A stretch of DNA of 64,000 bases. It comes from Piscicola geometra. Taxonomy: Eukaryota > Annelida > Clitellata > Hirudinida > Piscicolidae. Of the stretch, positions 36,992 through 61,797 are shown piece by piece. Numbering within the stretch: position 1 is the stretch's first letter; the number at the start of each line of letters is the position of its first letter. The notes beneath the pieces are model-generated. The model searched no databases. It saw nothing but the letters and a program-made list of their open reading frames with translations, and was not told the DNA's origin. Both the position numbers and the translations under genes were made by a program. The stretch spans positions 1,298,734 through 1,362,733 of the forward strand of contig OX030955.1 in NCBI GenBank assembly GCA_943735955.1. Direction: 5' to 3'.

Positions 36992-39900
36992 ATGGACTGG
37001 TGTAGGGACATGTCAACCAGCAGCGTCGTGAAGGTCGGACAGTACCAGATGAACGGGGTGATTGGCAAGGGCAACTTCGCCATTGTCCGACTGGCTACCC
37101 ATCTTCCTACCGGAACAAAGGTTCGAATTCCGAATGAATCGCATTATTCCATATTAAACGAATTTGTGGTAAACTTTAAAATAAAGTTGTTGAATTTAAA
37201 TTCAATTTTTGAAAGTAAAAATTAACATGAAAGGTCAAGGAATTTATAAATAATATAAAATTAAGCTTTTAACACACTGGCCAAGCTATTAATCTTGCTT
37301 AAAATTTCTTCTTTGACCTTCACAATGAATAAAATGTTCAGATGAAAATTTTACCGTTAATATATAAAATATTTTATATAGCTTGTTTTGATGTTTGCTG
37401 TCGATGTTTTTCACATGTAATTCACATTCACAAGCAGACCAAACCTGTTCAAGCACTCAACTGATAGTTTTTTCTCGTTTAGGTGGCCATGAAGGTGATC
37501 GAGAAGAGTCGGTTGAGTGGGCAGTGTCTGCAGCAAGTGCTTCAGGAGATCAGCATTTTGAAGCGCATGAACCATCCACACATCATCAAGCTCTACCAGG
37601 TATATAAGAATAAAAATTTGATGAATTAAGTGGTACTAATTTATGTGTAAATACTCGAATAGGTTGGTTTTAATTAATGAGTAATGGTTGTTTAACGGAT
37701 TAACAAAAGCTTCTTTGGACCCAGTCATATGACTTAGTAAATAGTTTAAGGATTGAATGATTTAATTCAGAAAAAAACATGTAAAAAATTAAAAATAGGA
37801 ATAATATGAATAAACTATTTCAAAAAAAGTTTTTAATCCACTCTTCAGTTACTTTTAATTTGCACAATCATTAAATCAATTAAGTGAATCAATTATTAGG
37901 TGATGCAGACCTCAAAACTCATTTATTTGGTGACCGAATATGCAAGTGGAGGGGAAATCTTCGGTAAATTCAGCACTTATAATTTATTTTATAAACAGTG
38001 TTTTTACATCAAACTCATCTTTAAAAAATATACGCATATGAAGCCGCAACAATTTCATAGGCTAAACATGCTAAACTCAATTGACGAAATAATATACAAA
38101 CTAATTCAATTTATTTTCAATAAGATAAAAAAAACATACAAACTATGCATCACCAAATCCAACACTCAGACCATATAGTGGCGTACGGCAGAATGAACGA
38201 GAGAGTGGCTCGTCAGAAGATCAAGCAAATAATCTTGGGTCTGGTCTACTGCAAGCAACAGCACATCATCCACAGAGACCTCAAGGCCGAGAACTTGCTC
38301 CTCGATAAAGATTCAAACGTCAAAATTGCAGGTTTAATCACTTTTGTATCATTTTTTATAATTTTAATTCATTTCACAGATTTATATTCTAAGTTATACT
38401 TTTTATGTTTCTCAATATTTTATTAGTTAGGAAAGTAATTTAAATACCTCATTTTAAAACTTTAAAATTTAATTAATCATTCGACAGACTTCGGTTTCAG
38501 CGTTATTTGCAAGCCTGGAGAGAAGTTGGTAACTTGTTGTGGCAGTCCACAATACGCCGCCCCTGAACTCTTTGAAGACACCGAGTATGATGGAGAGAAG
38601 ATAGACGTTTGGGTGGGTGGCTTGGTGGATGGGTTGGTGGATGGGTGGGTGGGCTGGTGGTTGGGTTGGTGGGAAATGAATGTGGATGGGTAGATGGAGG
38701 CAGGGATAGAAGAATCGATGGATTAACCTAAACCTAACTAGTTAGGCGAATAATTTCACTCAATTAATTAAGATATATTTTTTAATTGGTTGCAGAATTA
38801 TGAATCTTTTTATTTGATATATGTTTAGACACTTATAAATAAAACAAAATGTACTAATTCAGAGCTTGGGAATAACTTTGTACGTCTTGACCGTGGGAAC
38901 TCTGCCTTTTGTTGGTTCCACTGTGGAAGAGATTAAAAGCAGTATAAAGAAGGGAGTCTACAACATTCCTTTCTTCATGAGCAATGGTAATTCCTTATTT
39001 ACAATACTCTATGCTTATTTTGGAAATCAAGTCACACTTTTTCAACTCATTTAAAACAATATCTTTTCACAGCTAGATAGAAATCAATTAATTAAATCTT
39101 TTAACTAATTCAATAAATTCATACTCAGAATGTGAAGACTTAATACGACGACTTTTATGTTACGATCCTGTGAAGAGAATTTCCCTGCTGGAAGTAATAG
39201 ACCACAAATGGATTTGTTTGGATGGAAAAGATCCTGAATTTCAGATCCTCATACAAAAATCCCTCGATCTGCCAGTTTACAACGCTGATTCAATGATCAA
39301 CCCTCACATCATTGCTCTAATGCAAAAATTGAACTTCACAACAGAAAGCATTTTAACGGTATGTTTGAACAAGGGCTAAGATAATTTATGCAAATTTCTC
39401 AAGTATCCCATTTCACAACAGTTAGAATTACTGTTCTATCCTAAAACATTAATGGAAGTTTAACTGACTAAAACCATTCTTGAAGAGTCTTCGTGAGAAG
39501 AAGTTCGACAACAATTGGGCTACATACCACATTCTACTCGATAAACACAACAAAGAACAAACGCAAACCATTTCGAAGCGTCCGAGCCAGCAGACATTCC
39601 AGCTGCTCGTCAACGGTGTGTAAAAGATGCATTCTTTAAAAATGTTGCCGAAATTTATAAATGAAAATAAAAAAAAATTATAAATTGACGTATGCACAAT
39701 TTCATAAAGATGAGCAGATTTCACGAGAAATGAACGGACTCCCAGAAATGGTATAAACAAAATTTTAATTTTTCAATATTTAAGTAAATAAATAAACAAA
39801 TTTACATAAAATCATCTCACAAACTTTGTATGTGAAAAATTCAAACTAAATAATGTCATTTACATGACATTTACACAAAGTCAAATCCTCCAACCAGTGC

Positions 39901-41908
39901 TCAAGTGCTGGACTTCACCGCGTCCAATCCAAGCCTGCAATCCCTCCCATGCTTCATCTGAGCCCACATGAAGACCTGCCCCCGCCTGAAGTGCTCGCAA
40001 AGTACCTGGCGATGCGACGAAACACGTGTGGTGATGCTCTGATGAAACTGGCTAACAGCTACGAAGAGGACCAGAACGAGGAAGAGGGAGGACACAAAAA
40101 GAGTTTTAAGCCACGTTTGTTTCGCTTAGAACATTTGTGACTTTTATGAAGTTTTAAAAATATGTAAGATAATTTTTTTTTACTATTAAATATTTAAAAC
40201 TAGTTCAAAATTTTTTGCATTTTTTTATTATTATATGAAGAGATAGTTGAAAGATTGAACTCAAAAACAATTTATTTCGTAGACACAATGCGACAAGGAT
40301 CTGTTGATGAAATATTAACTAATAATTCAGTGAGTTTACAATGTTTAATAAATATAATAAAAATAAAAATAGTTTGAATTGTATTTTTTTGTAAATTACT
40401 AATCGTTTAAAAACTTTAAACCCTTTTGAATACAGTTTCTCATAGTTGATTGATTGTATAACTAGTATTTTAAATAATTTAATAATATTATTTTTCCAAT
40501 TACATTTTAAAACTGAAAATTATATGTTTGTTTCAGACGTCGCAAGAATTCTCAAACAGCTTACAGCCTCCTAAGTCTAAGTGTGTTTTTTAAAAATAAT
40601 TATTTGTAAAATTTGGAAGCAAATAACTTTGAAAAATATTTTTTTATTGATAAATAATACCCTTAACTTTATAGTAATCATTTCTTTTCCAGCATAATGC
40701 AAAAACTAGTAGAAAAAAGAAAAAGTTTTGATACTTTGTCCCACAAAGCCCCAAACCACAATCTTTTCCTCAAAATCAAAAGTGAGATTTTTGAAAGCAT
40801 TCACAGAAAAGTAATTATAGATTTAAAAACGTTCTTCATATTTTCATAAATAATTAAAGAATTATAACCTTGAAAAGCTTCAAACACTTGAAAATTTCCA
40901 AGCTTTTATTGTTTTTATATTTATTATTATTCCGCAATGTGTTTTTTATTGATCTAAAAGGGTACTTGACTTTGTAGCGTACACATTTTTTACAAATTCA
41001 GTTATTTCAACTGCACATCCAAGCTTATATTGTCTGAAATTTGTTAATTGAGTTTGTTTTCTTATTCTGATCTTAAACTAATACAAAGAATGTAGCTCAT
41101 ACGTGCTTTTTTAAAATATCTATAAATGAAATTTTTAATATTATAATTTTTTTATTTTAAATGTCAAAAAAACAAGTTTAGACTTTATATCCTAATGTCT
41201 AATCGAATATTTTTCAAATGGAAGTGAAGTTTACTTCATTTGAAAGTGATTTTAAGCAAGGCTCAAAACCATTGCAAAGGCCCAGACTGTCTCGAGAAGG
41301 ATTACAGAACTGTCTCAGGCATCAAATCTAATAGTGCGAAAAAAAACAAAGTGTTCAACAATGTCGAAAAGGTATCTATTTAGGGTATATTTGTTAGTCT
41401 TTATTATGAACTACGCCAAAGTATCTTACTAAAATCTTTGGAAAATTAACTTGTTATCAGACTCCTGAAATAATTAGTTGAATAGTTTCATTAATTAATG
41501 TTAAATAACATCAATGATAATCAATTTATAACTATTACAATATTTAGCCAAAAAAGAAAAATGAAAAGTCCTATGAGGCGATTCAAGATCTGGTTACACC
41601 CTTTCTCAAGTCTTTCAAAACGGTTAGTGTATGTGAAGAGTTTATCCCAGTAACCAATCATTAACCACCATAACCACGGACTTGCTAATAATAATAGTAA
41701 TTCAATTCATAAAACAGTGTATCGTGATACTTATATCTTTCACAAAACAACTCAAAATAGGATTTTTAAAAACCTACAGATGAATCTTCACAAAGAACCA
41801 AGTTTGGACAAAGATGTGAGAGAGGACGAAGAGAGAAGTCACTCTGGCGTTTGCCTCGCCTACAACGAACTCATGAGTGAGCATGAGAGGGTGTGCACCA
41901 GTCTCTGA
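36992..41908 (+). CDS. SIK: Salt-inducible kinase (SIK family Ser/Thr kinase)
   Basis: SIKs are AMPK-related kinases activated by LKB1; they phosphorylate CRTC coactivators and class IIa HDACs. Fifteen exons: 36992-37120, 37483-37599, 37900-37963, 38170-38331, 38488-38612, 38863-38986, 39129-39358, 39486-39617, 39898-40102, 40283-40329, 40537-40580, 40693-40810, 41261-41371, 41548-41622, 41780-41908; all phases close, 603 codons plus stop. The kinase domain (about residues 18-270) shows [19 protein letters not shown] (catalytic Lys), [19 protein letters not shown], and the activation loop [16 protein letters not shown] with the LKB1-target Thr. A UBA-like domain follows ([30 protein letters not shown]). 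The tail is Lys- and Ser-rich; KRKSFDTL is a possible PKA/14-3-3 site, as in other SIKs. Exons after the UBA domain are assigned from splice phase, not homology. Confidence 0.9.
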
Positions 41909-41974
41909 GAAGTGCAAGGATGCTTGGAGGAGGGTTGGAAGAAGGACTTAAATGGCTGTGAGGATGGTTGAAAT

Positions 41975-41980
41975 AATAAA
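41975..41980 (+). terminator. Poly(A) signal AATAAA of the SIK gene
   Basis: AATAAA occurs 67 bases after the SIK stop codon. Confidence 0.5.
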
Positions 41981-43249
41981 ATTGTAAAATAATGTATGCG
42001 AAATATGATGAAAGTGATTTAGCGATAGATGTAAAGACTAGCTAGAGATCACAAGACTTACGCAATGAACCATGCAAAGTTTTAACGCTTGCAAGATGCG
42101 ATGTTTGATTGCAATAGATAGACCCTTCAAAGAGATAATTTAAATCTGGAATATACATCTCTTTTTAAAGTGATCGTATTTGAAAACATTCTTGATTTCC
42201 TAATAAAAACTTTGGTTTTAAGTCATTTTTGATTTTATTTTTAGTTTAAAATTTGCCTTTATTAAATTTTAAATGAAAAAAACTTTAAATTTGTATATAT
42301 GAAAACATATAAATTATAATCTAGAATTTCTTTCATTGTGCTTGAAATAAAACTATGTTTATTAGAGTACGCATACAATTTTTAGATTCATTTTATTTCC
42401 TTTTTAATATTAATGTGTGAAATTTCACAGTTCTTTTCGGTAATAAATTTAAAATAGGTGACCCACTAAAGCTGAATAAAGAGAGTGTTTTGAAATTTTA
42501 TGAAAATTATTTGGAATTTCTGACTTCACAAGCCATTCGCAGCTGTCTCATAGCTCTATGAATTAGGACATAATAATTAAGTACTATGCAAGGATTCAGT
42601 AAACCAGTAACAGATACAATGCCACAATTATAAAATAAAGTGATATAAAGAATAATAAAAAAAGAAAAACAACTGATCGTTTTTGTTGTAAGAAAATCTA
42701 CAGAATTCAATCGATGGCTGTAGTTTAAACAATATTGTAAAAATAATATTTAATTTTTTATATTTCTTGAAAAAAGATTTATTTAAACGTATTTATACGA
42801 ATAAGAGAATAATAGCACTGTCATAATAATTATTTTTTTGTTCCCTGGGGGTTGTAATTGTTCTCATGAAATCCGGCTAGGGGTTTTAGGAAGTGACACA
42901 TAATATTTAATTTTCACATTATATAAACACAAATAACTACCCCCAGAGATCCGGCATTTTTAGGTTTTGAACTTCTAATTAGCAGGAATCATTTAAAAGT
43001 TTGTACATTTTAAAAATTGTCATAAGTAAAATAAAATATATTATTAAACATATTTTAAAATATTTAAAATAGGACAATCAATTAAATTACAAAACATTTT
43101 TTAATACTATTTATGAAAGATTAAAAAATCCACACTTTATCTAAAAAGTTCGTTCACTAGAAACCCTTCAAACATAAATTTTAAACATCTTCAAAAATCA
43201 TAAAAAAACGTATTTTTCAGTTTAATTTCCATCGTCCTACAGAGTGAGG
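41981..43249. other. Intergenic spacer between SIK and plastin
   Basis: A+T-rich, no gene seen. A pyrimidine-rich acceptor TATTTTTCAG at about 43220 and CCTACAG at 43242 suggest that plastin has an upstream non-coding exon, which could not be located. Confidence 0.5.
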
Positions 43250-46200
43250 ATGAACAGGAGAGGGCAAAAAGGCGAAATGAGCAGAGTGCAGAGGGAGACT
43301 CTCCAGCTGAACGACAACCAACTCGAAGAGATCATGAAGCTCTTCTCTACTGTTGGTTCTTTTAAACCGTAATTACATATTTTTGGTAGTTTCCGTTAAT
43401 AAAATAACTTCTTAAAAACAATCCATATTAACATATAATCCGGAAAAAACTAAAACTTAATTCGTATCACTCGTTCCATTCCTGGGAGCTTCAACACTCT
43501 TATGACATTCCAGATCGACAGTGACAAGTCCGGATACATTGACGCTTTGGAGCTCGGGAAAGCGCTGGAGGCAGTGGGCATCAGACTGCCAGGCTATGAA
43601 GTGCGACAGCTGCTTGAGAAGCACGACAGCAAGATCAAGGAAGGAAAACTAGACATCGAAGAGTTCAAGAATGTACGTTTCCGTGGTTCTTTATGGAGTG
43701 TATTTGTGTTTTTATATATATTTGGGATTATTTAAATTTATATTTTTGCATTTAAATTCATTAAAAAACTCTAATACTATTCCATGTCTAAAATTTATCT
43801 TTTAATAACGCATTTAAAAATCTAGCGATTACCACCTTCTTTCTAACTAACCCGCAGCTTTACACCGAGCTGAAGATGAAGTTTGACATGAAGGATCGTT
43901 GGCAGCAGTTCCTGCAGACCAGGGACAATGTCAAGCAAATACCTGCGTCATCCGAGAAGAGCGGAGCTAAGCACTCAGTCACCGATGAAGAATGCGTTGC
44001 ATTTTCTAACTTCATCAACTCGTTAGTGCTTATCCCTACGATGGAATCGTTTAATACAAAAAATGATTAATTAGCGGAGCTAATAAGTATTAAAAAATAT
44101 AGTTTATTCTATTTCGATCTCGATCTGCCTATTCATACACGCGACTAGTTTCTCATAATACCATTCTATTTAAGAAATGAATTAAAAATCATAAAAATTA
44201 CGATAATTTCATTAATTTGGCTTGATTAAGAGTACATTTTAACGACTATTTAATTGTCTTCAAAAATGTCTACATAGTCCTTTTTGATATATTAAAAGTA
44301 TTATTTTTGTACATTACACATTGTTTAAATCCAATTTTTAATTTTATTGAAATAGATTAAAAAGTATGAAACATTAAATACATTCAAAGAATTAAAGAAT
44401 TTGTAAAAACTTTCAACAACTTTTTTCATTCTTTTTATACGCGTGCAGACGTCATTTAATTCATTTATGCATTCAGCAATTTAATCTCTGCGATTAGGCC
44501 TCGATCAAGCACCCAGCCAGCCACTCACCACTCCCAGCAACTTCCATGACGACAGCGACTGTCGAGCCTACGTCCCCATCAACGCCAACTCAGACGACTT
44601 GTACAAGAAGCTCAATGACGGCATCTTGCTGTGGTATGTTCAAAGTCTTATTCAAACATTTTATGATATTTAGACACCTTTTATATATAACTTTTAGAAA
44701 TTAATTTTTCATCAATCAAAATATTTCCACTTTCGACAGCAAAATGATCAACTTCTCGCAGCCTGACACGATCATAGAAACCGCCATCAACAAGCAACAG
44801 CCATTGACGGTGTATCAGAAGCTGGAGAACCAGATGCTGGTGCTGAGGTCAGCGCAGGCGATAGGCTGTAGCATCGTGAACATCGGACCGGATGACTTGT
44901 GTTCAGGCACTCACCACTTGGTGCTCGGTCTTCTCTGGCAGATCATTCGGGTCGGTGGGAGGGTGTCTTGGAGGGTTGAATGGCTTGAGAAAGTAGTGAT
45001 ATTGATTAGTAGATGAATGAATTGATGAAAAGAAAAATTGACAGATTGGTTGTAAATTAGTGATTAAAGAAAAACTTAGAACATAAATCACAGCATGCAA
45101 CTAGAGAGCTCCTAATAAATCTAACGAAAGAAAGCGCACAAGAGATAAATAAAATCAGCGTAGGAAGCCATAATCCTTCAGATAGGACTCCTGGCCGAAA
45201 TAAATCTTCGAGCGAATCCCAACCTGGTTGTTTTGTTGCTGGAAGGAGAGTCGCTCGAGGAGTTCATGAAACTATCGCCTGAAGCCATCCTCATCAGATG
45301 GGTCAACTACCACTTGGCCAGGTTCCATGATGGATTTTTTAAACTTTATTTTTTTGTTAAATAAATAATGCTAAATGGTTTTGAATAAAATAAGTTGCAA
45401 ACCACGGGAAAAATAACGAGAAAAAATTTAGTAACTTTCTTTTGTATTTACATATCGATTCTTTTCGCAGTAGAATATGAATTATTAAATTTCTTCTATA
45501 AAAACGGAAATTACTTCTTAACTTTTCAAATTCCTTTTCCACCTTTCAACACCACGCCTCAACCCAGGTCGGGATGTGGCAGGCACATCAGCAACTTCAC
45601 GAGCGACATCAAGGACTCAGTGGCCTACATCCACCTCATCAGCCAGATTGCCCCTCCCGAGGCTGCCGTCAACACCACGCCTGAAAGAGTGCGCATAAGT
45701 TATTCTTGGTGCAATTGATGTTTAGGTCCAATTTTTAAATGTTTTTGATGAGTTAAAATTCGAATATAAAAGTGTTTTAAAAGTTTCATAGCGATAGTTA
45801 AAAAATATGTTGAAATTTTGCTTTAAATCCTGATATACTTGAGAAACTTTTATTGAAAGCACTGTCATAAGCAAGCGTAAGTCTCTAACAAAACGCACAA
45901 AAACTCCAAGGAAAGCAATTTGGAGACGAGAGCTGAGAAGATGCTTCAAGAGGCGGAGAAAGTGGGCTGCAGAGCGTTCGTCTCTCCGAGAGACGTTGTG
46001 AGGGGCTCTTATCGCCTGAACCTCGCATTTGTGGCCAACCTATTCAACAAGCACCCCAAGCTCGAGTGTGCTGAGGTAGTCGTGCCAGAAATTATTGAGA
46101 CCAGGGAGGAAAAAAGTTTGTGGTCTCACGTGAAATTTTTGTTGAAAGGATATGGTATTAGCATTAATTTTTAAATGATTGTTAAGTTTTTCCAGCAAAC

Positions 46201-47854
46201 AAAAGTTCTGGTGTATTCCTTAGATACTACAACTTCTATAAACTACTAAACATAAACCTAAAAAAGTCAAAGCAAAAACATCAACCATCATGGACTTCAT
46301 CGCGAACGACATCTCAAGCCTACAGGAACTGGATGAACAGTCTGGGAGTGAGTCCCTTTGTGTACCATTTGTACTCAGACTTGGCTGATGGCCTAGTTCT
46401 CCTGCAACTCTTTGACTTCATCAAACACGAGTGTGTCGATTGGAGCAAAGCCAAGAAAGAATTCAACAAAAACCGAGCGATGATGGAGAAAATAGGTTTG
46501 CTGTGTCGATTAATCATTTATTTCTAGGTTGAAAAAATGTTAAACTAGTTTTAAGAAGTTTTCTTATGCAAAATTATATAAATTTAACCGCTAAAACATG
46601 GTAATTTTTCTAATTTTAAATTCTTACTAAGCCACATGATTTCCCGACAGACTTTATTTTTCTCCTATTTTTCCAAAAAATATTTAAACAAAGTTGTTTT
46701 TGTTTTAACTAAAAAATGTATCGTGTTCGCGCACTTAAAGTCGCTTAAACTAGTGGCAACGGGTCTTAAAAGAGCCTTAAAGTGAGCCCACACCGTATCC
46801 AAAGGCATAAAGACTTCTGCAAACAAAGCCGAGTTTAATTTTATTTTTATTTTTTACAGAAAACTGCAACTATGCAGTAGCGCTTGGCAAGGAAACTAAA
46901 CTAACGCTGGTTGGAATTAGTGGCAAGAACATTTACGACGAAGATAAAACTCATGTCTTGGGTCTGTGGAAATAGTTATTTAAACTATAAATTTATATTT
47001 AGTCACCAAAAACTCTAAGAAAATATTTTATCAAATTCCTAATACGGGAAAGCTTTTCTTCAATGTCTCCACAGCGCTGGTGTGGCAGATGATGAAGACG
47101 TACACGGTGAACCTGCTGAACAGCATCAAGACGAACCAGGAAACGGCCACTACGAACATCGACAAGGAGATCGTCGCATGGGCCAATCAAAAGGTTAACG
47201 TCTGCTACTGCTACTGCTCTCTCTGTCTCCGACTATCTCTACTGCCACAATCAGTTGTTTGACACAGGCATTTCTGTAGTGGAATGCGAAAGTACTTATA
47301 AAGAACTACTCAAGTTACATTGGAATAGAAAGAACTTTAATTATTTTGCGAAATTAATTTTACAACTTTAAAAAAACAAAAGTTCATTTTTTAGACATCT
47401 TCCAATGTAGCTAAAAGACGCAGGCAAAGACAGGAGTTTCAGTGGCTTCAACGACCCAGTTCTCTCTTCTGGCAGGGCCATCATTGACCTCGTTGACGCC
47501 ATCAAGCCAGGCTCCATCAACTACAACCATGTCAAAGAAGCTACCACACCAGAGGTTGGTTTAAGTGCAATGGAGAGGGGAGTAGAGCAGATGGGTTTGG
47601 TTTTTGCGGCGCTTTGAAATTATTTAAAGTTTTTATTTCTTGCCATTAATTGAAAATGGATGAATAACTTGAATTAATTTTGTGTTCAGGAAAAGTTGGA
47701 GAACGCAAAGTATGGAATATGCGTGGCACGGAGGATTGGAGCAAGGATTTACGCTTTGGCAGAAGACGTGGTGGAAGTGAAGAACAAGATGCTGATGACG
47801 TTGTTCGCGTGCCTCATGCTTTTAGACATTGAATTGCAGAGAGGCAGCAAGTAA
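43250..47854 (+). CDS. PLS: Plastin/fimbrin, actin-bundling protein
   Basis: Plastin cross-links actin filaments with two actin-binding domains made of four calponin-homology (CH) domains, regulated by N-terminal EF hands. Thirteen exons: 43250-43351, 43514-43672, 43858-44021, 44517-44633, 44740-44950, 45182-45321, 45568-45688, 45911-46115, 46319-46495, 46860-46961, 47075-47193, 47411-47554, 47690-47854, about 641 residues (human about 630). The acceptor at 44516 is chosen by phase and is uncertain; the others fit well. EF hand 1 is intact ([14 protein letters not shown]); EF hand 2 ([15 protein letters not shown]) lacks acidic ligands. CH motifs include [81 protein letters not shown] and [19 protein letters not shown]. 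The end ([17 protein letters not shown]) is longer than the vertebrate LMGRGMKRV-type tail. The start codon is the first ATG after an acceptor. Confidence 0.94.
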
Positions 47855-49108
47855 TTACAGATAGAATAGTGCTTAGGGTGGGAGAGTGGCTGGGAAGATA
47901 ATGCGTTAGAAATAGAAAATGATTTAGAGGGTTTGTAGAAGGACTAAAGAAAAAAATGTTTAGTTAAAACAAACTTTATTTTATACCTATATTTCAAACA
48001 CTATTTAGAATTATTTTCAAATTTTTCTATTTATTTTAAAAGACTTAATTGTCTTACACCATTAACAAAATTAATTTATAATTCCAAAACATGATAGACG
48101 CTTTTCTAGTTGAGTGACTTTCTTTCCTGACCACTTCAGGGCATTCTTCAGTAAAACTATTTGCGAGAAAGCTTCCAAATCGATGATATTTGATCACGCT
48201 TTTTGAAATAGTCTTTCAAAAAGATTTAAAAGTTGTGCAAAATAAATAAAAAAGCACGAAGTTTTTCTCTTCATATTTTCTCTCCAGCATGCAGTAATGC
48301 CGAGTGTTTGGTCTAGTTTGTGTGGAATGTATGGGCTCCGCATTGATATAGACGACCGCTGAAAGAGCTCTCTTGATGTAGACCTGGTGTTTCCGTGGTG
48401 AAAGTTAATTAGAATAACTCTTAAAAATAAATAGGTTTTTTAATGTCTAACAAAAAAGATTTCTGTATGGAATTTTTATAGAAAAAGCAGTTTGATGACT
48501 GACATTTTGTTAGAAAAAAAATACTTATATGAAAATATAACTTATATTTTTAAACGTTTGTAAATTTAATATTTAAATAAATAAATAAAATTATATATAT
48601 ATAAATTTAATGTGAATATACTTCACTGAAAATAAAAAAATATATTATTAAGAATAACAATACTGCACACTTCTGTGTAATAAGTTAAATCATTTTTTAT
48701 AATACTATATGAGATATATCGAAAACAAAAAATAGAATTAAAAATATATAATTAATCCAGAAATAAAGCGAGTAATAACTCAAGTTGAACTGGGTCTTAG
48801 GATTTTATGATGTTTCACTTGAAGAGATTTTCCATTGCCAGCGTTTTGTAATTCTTAGATGCGGCTTGACTAATAATCCAAAAAAACTTGGTTTATCTGT
48901 AAAGAGTTAATCAGTAGATAATTTTAATACTGAACCTTTTTGAAATAAAAAATCTTAACTAAGGTTTTTAATGGAAAATTTATATAATTAAAATCGAAAC
49001 CTAATTCGAAAATAATCGAAATGAAGGATGTTTATCAAATTAAAAGAAAAATAACATCTCCCAAACGACTTTATTATGATTTCTCGTAATCGTTGAAACG
49101 CCTATAAA
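47855..49108. other. Intergenic spacer between plastin and the GABA-B receptor
   Basis: A+T-rich with one less A+T-rich patch at 48290-48400, for which I see no open frame of note. Confidence 0.5.
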
Positions 49109-61797
<12,689 letters not shown>

